Shown: positions 35,611 through 44,412 of the stretch, one piece after another
Position numbering within the stretch: position 1 is the first letter of the stretch
Layout of the letters: the number at the start of each line of letters is the position of its first letter
NCBI GenBank assembly: GCA_021296255.1
Contig: JAGWAU010000005.1
Coordinates: 34,192 to 98,191, forward strand
DNA: 64,000 bases
Source: Alphaproteobacteria bacterium
GTDB taxonomy: Bacteria; Pseudomonadota; Alphaproteobacteria; UBA2966
Direction: 5' to 3'
Made by a program: the position numbers and the translations under genes
The notes under the pieces: generated by a model
Database searches by the model: none
Seen by the model: only the letters and a program-made list of their open reading frames with translations
Told to the model about the DNA's origin: nothing

Positions 35611-36419
35611 GCATTCGCACTGTGGACGTCCGTGGCCGTGCCGTCGAGCTTATCGAGGCAGGCACGGGGGACGCCCTCGTCTACCTGCACGATATCGCCG
35701 ACATTCATGCGGCTCGGCCCGGTTTGCTGCCCTTCCACGAGGCGCTGGCGAATGAATTCCATGTCATCGCGCCGGCCCATCCGGGGTGCGCGGGCAGCGA
35801 CGAGAACGACGACATCGAGGAGATCGAAGACGTCGTATTCCATCTCCTGGAGGTCCTTGACGCCCTCCCGTTCGAGACCTTTGCGCTTGTTGGCGCCGGC
35901 GTCGGGGGCTGGATCGCTGCCGAATTCTCGGTCCGCTATCCTGACCGCGTCTCCCGCCTCGCTCTTCTCGGAGCTACGGGCCTCCATGTGCCGGATCAGC
36001 CGATCGGCGACATCTTCATGGCGGTCCAGTCGACGGATGGCGGAATGTATCCCGATTTCCGAAGAATGCTGTTTGCCGCCGAAGATCAAGCCGAAGCCCT
36101 CGCCATGTTCCCCGACGGCCTCGGCGAGATCGGGAACGAGATGCTGCGCTACAGGATGTTCCGCTTTTTGTCGCGCGTTGGCTTCCGACCGCCGTATCTC
36201 TACAACCGGACCCTGCGGGACCGTCTCTACCGCTACGACCGGCCGGCGCTGATCATCTGGGGCAGCGAAGACCAGTTCGTACCCGGCACTCACGCGGACG
36301 CCTACGTCGAAGGCCTGGGCCATGCCCGGCTCGAAATGCTGGAGGGAGCCGGTCACAGCACGTGGATCGAACGGCCCGGCGACGTCGCCGCTCTCGTGAG
36401 TGAATTCCTCAAGTCCTGA
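35607..36419 (+). CDS. alpha/beta-hydrolase fold protein lacking the nucleophile serine
   Basis: It is 270 residues from a GTG that overlaps the mono-oxygenase stop. The fold is clear: 'FHVIAPAHPGCAGSDE', nucleophile-elbow strand 'FALVGAGVGGWIAAEFSVRY', 'RLALLGATGL', acid loop 'LIIWGSEDQFVPG' and His loop 'EGAGHSTWIERP'. The elbow reads G-A-G-V-G (residues 96-100), so glycine stands where Ser, Cys or Asp normally acts, while the Asp and His positions are kept. It is therefore unlikely to be an ordinary esterase. It may be a cofactor-free lyase or dioxygenase-like enzyme, or a non-catalytic partner of the mono-oxygenase. Translational coupling supports a joint role. Confidence 0.85.
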   Translation: MSIRTVDVRGRAVELIEAGTGDALVYLHDIADIHAARPGLLPFHEALANEFHVIAPAHPGCAGSDENDDIEEIEDVVFHLLEVLDALPFETFALVGAGVGGWIAAEFSVRYPDRVSRLALLGATGLHVPDQPIGDIFMAVQSTDGGMYPDFRRMLFAAEDQAEALAMFPDGLGEIGNEMLRYRMFRFLSRVGFRPPYLYNRTLRDRLYRYDRPALIIWGSEDQFVPGTHADAYVEGLGHARLEMLEGAGHSTWIERPGDVAALVSEFLKS

Positions 36420-36506
36420 TCATCTCTCTGGTCGAATGAGGCGCTTTCCCTACCTGGACAGCAAATCGGCGGTTTCAAGCGAGTCTGAACAGGAAGGCGG
36501 TTCCCA

Positions 36507-37235
36507 TCACAAATTGCTGCCCAGACTTGCGCCGCCGCAGACGAACAAGGTCTGACCGGAGATATAGGCCGATTCTTCCGACATGAAGAACGCCACCGCG
36601 TGAGCAACTTCCTCTGGCTTTCCGATTCGGCCCATGGGCACGCGCCGCAACAGGTCGCGGCGCTGGGGGCTGTCGGGCGGGTTGTTCTCGAGCAACATGC
36701 CGGTTTCGATGGGTCCGGGCGCGACCACGTTGGCGGTGATGCCGAAGGATGCCAGGTCCAGGGTCCACTCGCGGGCGAAATTGACGAGACCAGCCTTGGT
36801 GGCCCCGTAGGTGGTGCGCCGCGGAACCAAGCCCAAAGCATGCTCGCTGGCGATGTTGACGATACGGCCGAATTCCTGGCGCTTCATCGAAGGGATGTAC
36901 GCTTGGGTCACCTGCAACGCTGTCGTCAGGTTCAGTTGCATCACGAGGTCGTACTCATCAAGGGTAATGTCGTCGACTGCCTGCGGATGTGAGCGCCCCA
37001 CGTTGTTGACGACGCCATTGACTTCGTGGACGGCGGCAATCGCGTTCATTGCGCCGGCGACGGCGTTCCGGTCACTCAGATCGACGGTGTGAAATATGCC
37101 GGGAAATCCGTTTTCCGGTTCGGTTCGAGCCAACCCGATAATCGTGTGGCCCTCCCGGGCAAGCCGCCGCGCGGTGGCGTGGCCGATTCCTTTGCTTGCG
37201 CCGGTGATGACGGTGACACGCTCCCGTCCTGACAT
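36507..37235 (-). CDS. short-chain dehydrogenase/reductase
   Basis: A 242-residue classical SDR. 'VTVITGASKGIGHATARRLA' is the cofactor loop; the following Arg in 'LARTEP' suggests NADP(H). 'GVVNNVGRSHP' is the NNxG motif, and 'NIASEHALGLVPRRTTYGATKAGL' contains catalytic Ser, Tyr and Lys. 'GPIETGM' and 'YISGQTLFVCGGASLG' close the fold. Purine-rich GGGAAGGG precedes the ATG. It resembles FabG-like or 3-oxoacyl/benzil reductases but cannot be assigned further. It is convergent with the mono-oxygenase/hydrolase run and divergent from the MBL gene. Confidence 0.92.
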   Translation of the reverse strand: MSGRERVTVITGASKGIGHATARRLAREGHTIIGLARTEPENGFPGIFHTVDLSDRNAVAGAMNAIAAVHEVNGVVNNVGRSHPQAVDDITLDEYDLVMQLNLTTALQVTQAYIPSMKRQEFGRIVNIASEHALGLVPRRTTYGATKAGLVNFAREWTLDLASFGITANVVAPGPIETGMLLENNPPDSPQRRDLLRRVPMGRIGKPEEVAHAVAFFMSEESAYISGQTLFVCGGASLGSNL

Positions 37236-37408
37236 CGCAGCCCTTCCCGTAGTGCGCCTTGCGATCCCGTGGAACCCTTACACGGTGCCAAACGCCACGT
37301 GCAAGGTACGCCCGCTTGGCAGATCCGCAACACGGCTCCTACAATCCGGTTCCGGTGATCCACCGCATGCGGGTGGATCGCGAAGCTCATCGAGGGGAGG
37401 CGCAGAGA

Positions 37409-38284
37409 ATGAAGAAGAAGTCGGTCGGCAATATCGAGATCGCGCGCGTTGTAGAGCTTGAGGGTACCGAATTCCGCTATCAGGGGCTGTTCCCCGATCT
37501 TTCCCAGGAAGACTTCGACGCCCATCGCGATTGGCTCGATCCACACTTCTTCGATTACGGCATCGGCCAGGTCAGGTTCAGCTTCCACGCCTTCGTCCTG
37601 AAGACCGAACACCACACCATCGTGGTCGATACCTGCATCGGCAACTACAAGAGCCGAGAGGCTCGACCCATCTTCAACATGCGAAAGGACGACCGCTTTC
37701 TCAGGGAACTGGCCGAGGCGGAGGTCGATCCGAATGAGGTCGACTACGTCATGTGCACGCACCTGCACGGCGATCACGTGGGCTGGAACACCAAGCTCGA
37801 GAATGGCGAATGGGTCCCGACCTTTCCCAACGCCAAGTACCTCTTCTCGGAAAAGGACCTGGAATGGTTCTCCGCCATTCCGGAAGACGACGGCAATCAC
37901 TGGCAGGGATATCGCGATTCAGTGCTGCCGGTGATCGAAGCCGGCAATGCCGTGGAGGTGACGAGCGACTATGCTCTGGATGACTCGATCTGGCTCGAGC
38001 CCTCGGAGGGGCATACCCCCGGCCACTGCTCGGTACGCCTCAAGTCGAACGATACCGAAGCGGTCTTGACGGGTGATCTGATACACCACCCCATCCAATG
38101 CGCGATGCCCCACGTCAACAGCGCTGCCTGTATCGATCCTCCCAAGTCGGCGGCGACACGGCAGGAGTTCATGGAGCGCTACGCAGACACTGATATCAAG
38201 GTGTTTCCGGCTCACTTCGCCGCCCCGACCGCAGGTTTTGTGACGGGGGCTGCGCACGGCTACCGCTGGAAGCCCGATCTGTGA
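37409..38284 (+). CDS. MBL-fold metallo-hydrolase (lactonase-like)
   Basis: This metallo-beta-lactamase fold hydrolase has 291 residues from the ATG at 37409, which has a GGGGAGG leader. Metal ligands are visible in order: 'CTHLHGDHVGWN' (HxHxDH), 'EGHTPGHCSV' (His), 'VLTGDLIHHP' (bridging Asp) and 'VFPAHFAAPTAGFV' (last His). The spacing resembles the AHL-lactonase/organophosphorus-hydrolase branch. No signal peptide is seen. It could open a lactone or ester made by the neighbouring oxidative enzymes, or act in quorum quenching; both are guesses. It diverges from the SDR. Confidence 0.9.
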   Translation: MKKKSVGNIEIARVVELEGTEFRYQGLFPDLSQEDFDAHRDWLDPHFFDYGIGQVRFSFHAFVLKTEHHTIVVDTCIGNYKSREARPIFNMRKDDRFLRELAEAEVDPNEVDYVMCTHLHGDHVGWNTKLENGEWVPTFPNAKYLFSEKDLEWFSAIPEDDGNHWQGYRDSVLPVIEAGNAVEVTSDYALDDSIWLEPSEGHTPGHCSVRLKSNDTEAVLTGDLIHHPIQCAMPHVNSAACIDPPKSAATRQEFMERYADTDIKVFPAHFAAPTAGFVTGAAHGYRWKPDL

Positions 38285-38307
38285 GCGGACCGGAGATCCG
38301 CTGCCTG

Positions 38308-39066
38308 CTAATTCAAGCCGACCGCGGCCGAAAGAGTTGGACCGATTTCGTCGTTGATAACCAGGTCGGCGAAAACATCGAGATCTGTCGGATCGCGGTT
38401 GAGTATGACCAGGGTTGATCCGTTGTCCTTGGCCATGACGGGGAATCCGGCGGCTGGATAGACCACGAGCGAGGATCCGACGGCGAGGAAAAGATCGCAT
38501 TCCAGGGCCACCTCCTGCGCTCGCCGCATGGCTTCCACCGGCATCGCCTGCCCGAACGAGATCGTGGCTTGCTTGACGATCCCACCGCAGACCGTGCATG
38601 TCGGCAGCGTCTCGTCGATCTCGAATGTCGCTTTGATGGCATCCAGCCCGTACCGCGTATCGCAGTCGAGGCAGGTGGCGTAGGTGCTGTTGCCGTGCAG
38701 TTCGATGACCTGCTCATCGGGAACGCCCGATTTCTGATGCAGGCCGTCGACATTCTGGGTGATGACGGCGGTTGCGAGGCCGCGACGAACGAGCGCGGCC
38801 ACGGCGAGATGACCACGGTTGGGCTCCGCCGTTTTCATCGTCTTGTCCACCTCGATTTTGCGGCGCCAATTTTCGCGGCGCATCTCCTCCGAGGCTAGAA
38901 ACTCTCCGAACTCGATCGGCTTGTTTTGGGTCCAAAGCCCTCCGGGGCTGCGGAAATCGGGAATCCCGGACTCGGTACTGATCCCCGCCCCGGTGAAGAA
39001 GACGATACGGCGTGCCTCGAGCACGAGACCACGCAGCCGATCGGCAGCCTGTTGACCTGACGCCAC
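38308..39066 (-). CDS. NAD-dependent protein deacetylase, SIR2 family
   Basis: A 252-residue sirtuin that removes acyl groups from lysines using NAD. 'IVFFTGAGISTESGIPDFRSPGGLW' is the NAD-binding motif, 'VITQNVDGLHQKSG' and 'ELHGNS' hold the catalytic His, and two Cys pairs ('CLDCDTRYG' and 'CTVCGG') bind zinc. 'FLAVGSSLVVYPAAG' and 'VILNRDPT' complete the Rossmann domain. The start is GTG behind GGGAGGG. It lacks the Tyr/Arg pair of a typical CobB desuccinylase near the acyl site as far as I can see, favouring deacetylase activity. Ends 23 bases from the MBL gene in convergent orientation. Confidence 0.93.
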   Translation of the reverse strand: MASGQQAADRLRGLVLEARRIVFFTGAGISTESGIPDFRSPGGLWTQNKPIEFGEFLASEEMRRENWRRKIEVDKTMKTAEPNRGHLAVAALVRRGLATAVITQNVDGLHQKSGVPDEQVIELHGNSTYATCLDCDTRYGLDAIKATFEIDETLPTCTVCGGIVKQATISFGQAMPVEAMRRAQEVALECDLFLAVGSSLVVYPAAGFPVMAKDNGSTLVILNRDPTDLDVFADLVINDEIGPTLSAAVGLN

Positions 39067-39339
39067 TGAGTCCCTCCCATGAGATGTGATCCAGACTTCC
39101 CCAGCGGACCCGCATGGTCAAGCCGGCAACGGCGCCCACCTCGCCAACAACTGCATGCCCCTCGCCGATATTCCGCTCATCCCGATCGTCTCCACCGTCG
39201 CGATGACGCCCGAGGGAGACGATCTCGGGAGACCTCGTCCCGACCTTGCGCGACGGCGAGAAAGCGATGGCCGGACGCGCGTCTCTGATCGAGACCATGC
39301 CGCCCTTCTCATAATGAAAACCCGTTCGGGTAACCGGTA

Positions 39340-40326
39340 TCAGCGGTATGGATCGCTCTTGACGAGGTAGCCCCCCACGTATGACGCGACCGCGTCCTCG
39401 AGCGGGCGGAATTCGTGTCCGCATCCGGCCGCACGGAGCTTCTCCATGCGGGCCTCGGTGAAATACTGATACTTGTCGCGGATTTCCTCGGGCGTATCGA
39501 TGAATTCGATCCGAGGCGCCACGTCCATCGCGGCGTACACGGCCCGCGCCAGATTGGAGAAAGTTCTCGCCGTTCCCGTACCGAGATTGAACAGGCCGGA
39601 AACGTCGGGGTGGTCGTAGATCCACATCATCACGTCCACGCAATCATCGACCGATATGAAATCGCGCATCTGGCCGCCATCCTCGTATCCCGGGTTGTGC
39701 GACCGGAACAGACGGACCGCGTCTCCCGAAGCAATCTGTTCGTAAAGCTGGTGCGCGACGCTGCGCATGGGTCCCTTGTGATACTCATTGGGACCAAACA
39801 CGTTGAAGAACTTCAGGCCGACCCATTGGGGCGGTCTCGGCTGTCTCTCGGCGGACAACCGGGCGATGCGACGGTCGAGCAGGTGCTTGCTCCAGCCGTA
39901 CAGGTTGAGCGGCCGAAGCTTACACAGGCCGTCAACCGAACCGTCGTCGCCAAAACCAGCGCTGCCGTCCCCGTACGTTGCCGCGGACGAGGCATAGATG
40001 AAGCGCGCGTCGGCGATCGCGCACCATTCCCAGAGCTTGAGAGAGAATTCGACGTTGTTGGCGATGACGAGGTCGGCGTCCGTCGCGGTGGTCGACGAAA
40101 TGGCTCCCATGTGAAAGACGGCATCGATGGCGCCGTGCTGCCCCTCCAGGAAATCGAACAGAGATTCCGGCGGCAGAATGTCCATCAGGTCACGCTTGGC
40201 GATGTTACGCCACTTGTCGCCCTTGCCCAGGCTGTCGCAAACCACGATCTCGGTTTCTCCCCGCGCCTCAAGCGCGGCGACGATATTCGAACCGATGAAG
40301 CCGGCCCCACCGGTGACGATGATCAC
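39340..40326 (-). CDS. hldD: ADP-L-glycero-D-manno-heptose 6-epimerase
   Basis: The last enzyme of ADP-heptose synthesis for the LPS inner core. This extended SDR of 328 residues has 'IIVTGGAGFIGSNIV' (NADP loop), 'SSTTATDADLVIANNV', 'YASSAATYGDG' (catalytic Ser region), 'LYGWSKHLLDR' (Tyr-x3-Lys) and the HldD-specific 'GLKFFNVFGPNEYHKGPMRS'. The GTG start overlaps the hldE stop as GTGA, so the heptose pathway enzymes are coupled. gmhA and gmhB, needed for the rest of the pathway, are not in this window. Confidence 0.96.
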   Translation of the reverse strand: MIIVTGGAGFIGSNIVAALEARGETEIVVCDSLGKGDKWRNIAKRDLMDILPPESLFDFLEGQHGAIDAVFHMGAISSTTATDADLVIANNVEFSLKLWEWCAIADARFIYASSAATYGDGSAGFGDDGSVDGLCKLRPLNLYGWSKHLLDRRIARLSAERQPRPPQWVGLKFFNVFGPNEYHKGPMRSVAHQLYEQIASGDAVRLFRSHNPGYEDGGQMRDFISVDDCVDVMMWIYDHPDVSGLFNLGTGTARTFSNLARAVYAAMDVAPRIEFIDTPEEIRDKYQYFTEARMEKLRAAGCGHEFRPLEDAVASYVGGYLVKSDPYR

Positions 40327-41804
40327 GGATTTCTTCCGGCGCGCCGGTCAATCCGATAAATCGTGCCGGTCGTGCTGTGACCTTCGGCGAGTTCGGCCAG
40401 AACGACGCGGCCGCCGTATGATTTCACAAGGTCGCCGCCAACGACGCCATCCTCGGCATAGTCTGCACCCTTGACGAGGACATCCGGCCTGATGGCTTCG
40501 ATCAATGACATCGGCGTGTCCTCGCCGAACTCGACGACCAGATCGACGGTGGAGAGACTCGCGAGAACGGAGGCGCGGGTCGCCGCCGGCTGGACGGGCC
40601 GATCGTCGCCCTTAAGACGGCTTACGGAGGCATCCGAGTTCAGTCCCACGATCAAGGCATCCCCGGCCGCGCGAGCCTGTTCGAGGAGGGAGACGTGTCC
40701 CGGGTGTAAGAGGTCGAAACAGCCATTCGTGAATACCACTCGCTTTTCGCGACGGCGCCACTGGGCAATCCGGTCAAGTGCCGAATGGAGTGACACGATC
40801 TTGTCCCGCGAGTCCCGGGAGGCGGCGGTCTGAAGACTGGCCGCGATCTCGTGGGCATCAACCGTCGCCGTTCCTACCTTTCCGACCACGACCCCGGCGG
40901 ACACGTTCGCGAGGGATGCGGCCTCTTCGAGTCCATGCCCGGCGGCGAGGGCCGTCGCGACGGTCGCGATTGCGGTGTCGCCCGCGCCCGAGACGTCGAA
41001 AACCTCTCGCGCCCGGGTGCGAAGGTGCAGCGGCTCCTCGCCCGCAACGACCAATGTCATGCCTTGGGCACCGCGCGTCACCAGGACGGCACCGACACCG
41101 GACTCCGCAACAGCCCTGTCGGCCGCAGTTGCCGCGCTCCGGTCGTCCTCGACCGCCATTCCGGTGGCTCGGGACAGTTCGTCCCGGTTGGGACTCACCA
41201 GGAACGCCCCCTTGTACCGCGTGAAGTCCGAGCTTTTCGGATCGACGACGACCGGCACGTCCGCGGACGCCGCCGCCGAGATGATCTTTACGATGACCGC
41301 ATCGGTCAGAACGCCCTTGGCGTAGTCAGACAACACCGCGACGTCCGCCCGCGGCAGTTCGGCGCGAGCCCGCTCCACGACTTGCGACAGGATGTCTACC
41401 GGCGCTGCGATCTTGCCCTCGACGTCGGCGCGGAGGAGCTGCTGGCCGGACGCCAAGTACCGAGTCTTCACCGTCGTCGGCGTGCTCGGACAGATCACGG
41501 GGTGGAGTGCCAGGCCCTCTTCGTCCGCCAGCAATTCCGTCACGCGCGCGCCAGCCGTATCGTCACCGATCAGTCCCACCAGAACGACCTGCCCCCCCAG
41601 GCTCACAATGTTCCGCGCCACATTGCCGGCGCCGCCGGGCATCTCTGCCTCGTGGTCGATGCGCATCACGGGAATCGGCGCTTCCGGCGAAATGCGGTTG
41701 ACCGTGCCCGTGACATAGCGATCCAGCATCAGATCGCCGACGACGAGGACCCGGCCCTTGTCGAGCGTCGGCAGCATTTCGAGAAGACGAGAGGGATCAG
41801 GCAC
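40323..41804 (-). CDS. hldE: bifunctional D-glycero-beta-D-manno-heptose-7-phosphate kinase / 1-phosphate adenylyltransferase
   Basis: Two domains in one 493-residue protein. The N-terminal ribokinase-like kinase has 'VLVVGDLMLDRYVTGTV', 'PGGAGNVARNIVSLGG' and the catalytic 'FDVSGAGDTAIATVATALA'. The C-terminal adenylyltransferase begins near residue 365 with 'VFTNGCFDLLHPGHVSLLEQA' and ends with 'VKGADYAEDGVVGGDLV'. I start it at GTG 41804, nine bases after the upstream phosphatase stop; the open frame further up lies inside that gene. It supplies ADP-D,D-heptose to HldD, which it overlaps. Confidence 0.95.
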   Translation of the reverse strand: MPDPSRLLEMLPTLDKGRVLVVGDLMLDRYVTGTVNRISPEAPIPVMRIDHEAEMPGGAGNVARNIVSLGGQVVLVGLIGDDTAGARVTELLADEEGLALHPVICPSTPTTVKTRYLASGQQLLRADVEGKIAAPVDILSQVVERARAELPRADVAVLSDYAKGVLTDAVIVKIISAAASADVPVVVDPKSSDFTRYKGAFLVSPNRDELSRATGMAVEDDRSAATAADRAVAESGVGAVLVTRGAQGMTLVVAGEEPLHLRTRAREVFDVSGAGDTAIATVATALAAGHGLEEAASLANVSAGVVVGKVGTATVDAHEIAASLQTAASRDSRDKIVSLHSALDRIAQWRRREKRVVFTNGCFDLLHPGHVSLLEQARAAGDALIVGLNSDASVSRLKGDDRPVQPAATRASVLASLSTVDLVVEFGEDTPMSLIEAIRPDVLVKGADYAEDGVVGGDLVKSYGGRVVLAELAEGHSTTGTIYRIDRRAGRNP

Positions 41805-41812
41805 GTTGACGG

Positions 41813-42550
41813 TCAGGTCTGAATGAATGCGTGCTCGCTGTCGTGGAGGACGACACAGGTGAGGGTATCCGACATCCACGCTCCCGTATCGATACCGATG
41901 CGGTTCGAGCGAACCTGAATCTCCTTGAAGGGTGTATGCCCGTGCACGACCACCTTGCCCAAATCATCCTCGCAATCGAGGAACCCCTCCCGGATCCACA
42001 GCAGGTCCTGCCGTTCTTGCTTCTCCAAGGGAACGTTGGGCCGAATTCCGGCATGTACGAAAACGTAATCGCCCTCGACATGCATCAGAGGAAGGTTGCG
42101 CAGGAAGTCGAGGTGGCGTTCGGGAAGGCTCTCGAGAAATCGGTCCCGCAGCCACTCCCATCCGCCGGCGTGGAATTCGAGGTCTCCCACGTCGATTCCG
42201 TAGTTGCGTAGCGTCGTGTCGCCCCCATTGAAGATCCAAACGTTGCCGCGTCCCGGATTGTCCAGAAACTCCAACAGGAACGCCTCATGGTTGCCAAGGA
42301 TGCTGATAGTTTCGAAGCCGGGAATGGGGTCTTCGATCAGACAGTCGAGAACGTCGCGGCTGTGACCGCCACGGTCCACGTAGTCGCCGAGGTAGACGAC
42401 GACGTACGAGTCGGCCTGGACCTCTTCCGCATCGGCACGAATCCGGGCATTGAGGCGCCGGAGGAGGTCGATACGTCCGTGGACATCTCCGACCGCGTAT
42501 ACGCGTCGACCGGGGGGCACGCTCCCATTGAGGCGGACTGGGCTTTCCAT
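41813..42550 (-). CDS. PPP-family metallophosphatase (serine/threonine phosphatase-like)
   Basis: A calcineurin-like phosphoesterase of 245 residues. The metal motifs are all present: 'YAVGDVHGRIDLL' (GDxHG), 'VVYLGDYVDRGGHS' (GDxVDRG), 'ILGNHEAFL' (GNHE), 'YVFVHAGIRPN' and 'VVVHGHTPF'. This matches bacterial PPP phosphatases such as PrpA or the lambda phosphatase type. The start at 42550 (MESPVRLNGS) is a choice, since an ATG 16 codons earlier is also open and neither has a clear ribosome-binding site. It lies nine bases upstream of hldE, so it may belong to the heptose operon. Confidence 0.88.
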   Translation of the reverse strand: MESPVRLNGSVPPGRRVYAVGDVHGRIDLLRRLNARIRADAEEVQADSYVVVYLGDYVDRGGHSRDVLDCLIEDPIPGFETISILGNHEAFLLEFLDNPGRGNVWIFNGGDTTLRNYGIDVGDLEFHAGGWEWLRDRFLESLPERHLDFLRNLPLMHVEGDYVFVHAGIRPNVPLEKQERQDLLWIREGFLDCEDDLGKVVVHGHTPFKEIQVRSNRIGIDTGAWMSDTLTCVVLHDSEHAFIQT

Positions 42551-42711
42551 CACGCTGCGTTGGAGACCGTTGCACGTTCCACCATTGCCGCAAGACATTA
42601 GCACCGGGCGAAACAGCAAAAAACCGTCGCTAGGGGACCTGCACGCGTCCAGTCGTGGATTTCCTCCGCGCCACTGGTGATGGAGGCGCAAAGACCCCAT
42701 ATTGGGGCCAC

Positions 42712-43473
42712 ATGTCCGAGCCGGCCATCGAAGTCAGAGATCTGGCAAAGCACTTCGGTCCCATCGTCGCCGTCGACGATGTCGATTTCAGTGTGCCGAC
42801 CGGCAGCACGACAGCGCTGCTCGGAGGCAACGGCGCGGGCAAGACGACCACGATCTCCATGCTCTTGGGCCTCTTACTCCCCACCACGGGGTCCGTTACC
42901 GTACTCGGCGAAGACATGCTGCGGCACCGTTATCGGGTTCTGCCCCGAATGAATTTCTCCTCGCCTTACGTCGATCTGCCAAGGCGCCTGACCACGGCGG
43001 AGAACCTGAGGGTCTATGCCCAGCTCTATGGATTGCCCGATATCGGACGGCGCTTGCGCGACGTCTCCGACGCCTTCGTCCTCGGCGACATCATGAACCG
43101 GCAAGTCGCCAGCCTTTCCGCGGGACAGAAGACTCGTGTGGCCTTGGCGAAAGCCCTGATCAACGCTCCCGACCTGTTGCTGCTCGACGAACCGACGGCG
43201 TCGCTTGACCCCGATACGGCGGACTGGGTGCGCGGCTATCTCAAGGATTACCAAACCGAAACGGACGCGACGATCTTGCTGGCCTCTCACAATATGAGCG
43301 AGGTGGAGCACATGTGTGACGACGTGATCATGATGCACGCCGGCCGAATCGTGGATCGTGGCGCACCCACCGAACTCATCGATCGCTACGGCCGCACCAA
43401 TCTCGAAGAAGTCTTCCTGGACATCGCCCGGAGACGAAGCCAGGACGGCGACTGGAACAAGGCGGCACAATGA
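42712..43473 (+). CDS. ABC transporter ATP-binding protein
   Basis: A 253-residue ATPase of an ABC-2 exporter. Walker A is 'LLGGNGAGKTTTISM', the Q-loop region is 'MNFSSPYVDLPRRLTTAENL' (the usual Gln is replaced by Asn-Phe), the signature is 'ASLSAGQKTRVALAKAL' (LSAGQ for LSGGQ), Walker B is 'LLLLDEPTASLDP', and the switch His is in 'LLASHNMSEVE'. I start it at ATG 42712 (MSEPAIEVRDL). A GTG at 42655 is in frame. It overlaps the permease gene by four bases (ATGA). Substrate unknown; the family exports drugs, polysaccharides or heme-related compounds. Confidence 0.93.
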   Translation: MSEPAIEVRDLAKHFGPIVAVDDVDFSVPTGSTTALLGGNGAGKTTTISMLLGLLLPTTGSVTVLGEDMLRHRYRVLPRMNFSSPYVDLPRRLTTAENLRVYAQLYGLPDIGRRLRDVSDAFVLGDIMNRQVASLSAGQKTRVALAKALINAPDLLLLDEPTASLDPDTADWVRGYLKDYQTETDATILLASHNMSEVEHMCDDVIMMHAGRIVDRGAPTELIDRYGRTNLEEVFLDIARRRSQDGDWNKAAQ

Positions 43474-44327
43474 GCGACGCACCGACCCCGACCGACGGCG
43501 GCCCGGGCTCTGCAATGGTGCGACGCAATCCTCCGTTCTCGCCTCGGCGCGTCGGGGCCATGGTGCTCCGTTACATCTATCTGATCCGCGGTTCCTGGCC
43601 ACGAATCGTCGAAATGGCTTATTGGCCCACGGTGCAGATGATCCTATGGGGTTTCATCACACTGTTCCTGATCGGGCATTCGAGTTTCATCGCGCAGGCT
43701 TTCGGCATCCTCCTGTCCGGTGTGTTGCTGTGGGACGTGCTGTTCCGGGGACAGCTGGGCGTTGCCATGTCCTTCCTCGAGGAGATGTGGTCGCGCAATC
43801 TCGGACATCTGTTTGTCAGCCCCCTGCGGCCTTACGAAATGTTGGTGAGCCTCATGGTGGTCAGCCTGGTCCGCACGCTGATCGGCCTGATTCCGGCATC
43901 ATTGCTGGCGTTGATGTTCTTCGGATTCTCCCTGTACTCCCTCGGAGTTCCCCTGATCGGGTTCTTCTTGAACCTGATCGTCATGGGATGGTCGATGGGG
44001 TTCATGGTCTCGGGTCTGGTGCTGCGGGTCGGTCTCGGAGCCGAAAGCCTGGTCTGGGCCGCGATCTTTGCCGTCGCGCCGCTCTGCGGGATCTATTATC
44101 CCATCTCGGTGTTGCCAGACTGGCTGCAGTGTGTTGCGTTCTTCCTGCCCGCGAGTCACGTATTCGAAGGAATGCGGGCGATCCTCGTCGACGATGTCTT
44201 CCGATCCGACCTGATGATCAACGCGATTCTGCTGAACGTCGCTTACCTGGGGGTTGGCATGGCGGTATTCCTGGCCTTCTTCAGATCGGCCCGCATCAAC
44301 GGCGTGATCTTGCAAGTCGGAGAATGA
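43470..44327 (+). CDS. ABC-2 type transporter permease
   Basis: This 285-residue inner-membrane permease pairs with the upstream ATPase. About six hydrophobic segments are visible, starting near residues 58-75 ('MILWGFITLFLIGHS'), then 'AFGILLSGVLLWDVLF', 'LVRTLIGLIPASLLALMFFGF', 'PLIGFFLNLIVMGWSMGFM', 'LVWAAIFAVAPLCGIYYPI' and a C-terminal one near 'VAYLGVGMAVFLAFF'. 'PISVLPDWLQ..FLPASHVFEGMR' is the typical ABC-2 motif region. The ATG overlaps the ATPase stop (ATGA). Exporter direction follows from the family. Confidence 0.92.
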   Translation: MSDAPTPTDGGPGSAMVRRNPPFSPRRVGAMVLRYIYLIRGSWPRIVEMAYWPTVQMILWGFITLFLIGHSSFIAQAFGILLSGVLLWDVLFRGQLGVAMSFLEEMWSRNLGHLFVSPLRPYEMLVSLMVVSLVRTLIGLIPASLLALMFFGFSLYSLGVPLIGFFLNLIVMGWSMGFMVSGLVLRVGLGAESLVWAAIFAVAPLCGIYYPISVLPDWLQCVAFFLPASHVFEGMRAILVDDVFRSDLMINAILLNVAYLGVGMAVFLAFFRSARINGVILQVGE

Positions 44328-44412
44328 TGGCGCCCCATAGTGCAGCCGGACCGAGACGGATAGAACGATCTGAAATCGTGATGTTGTCCTGCCCCACGAC
44401 ACCCCAACCCGA

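Noticed and set aside
35289-36356. 355-codon minus-strand frame opposite the LLM/hydrolase pair
   Set aside because: Antisense shadow; the plus strand has two coupled, motif-bearing genes.
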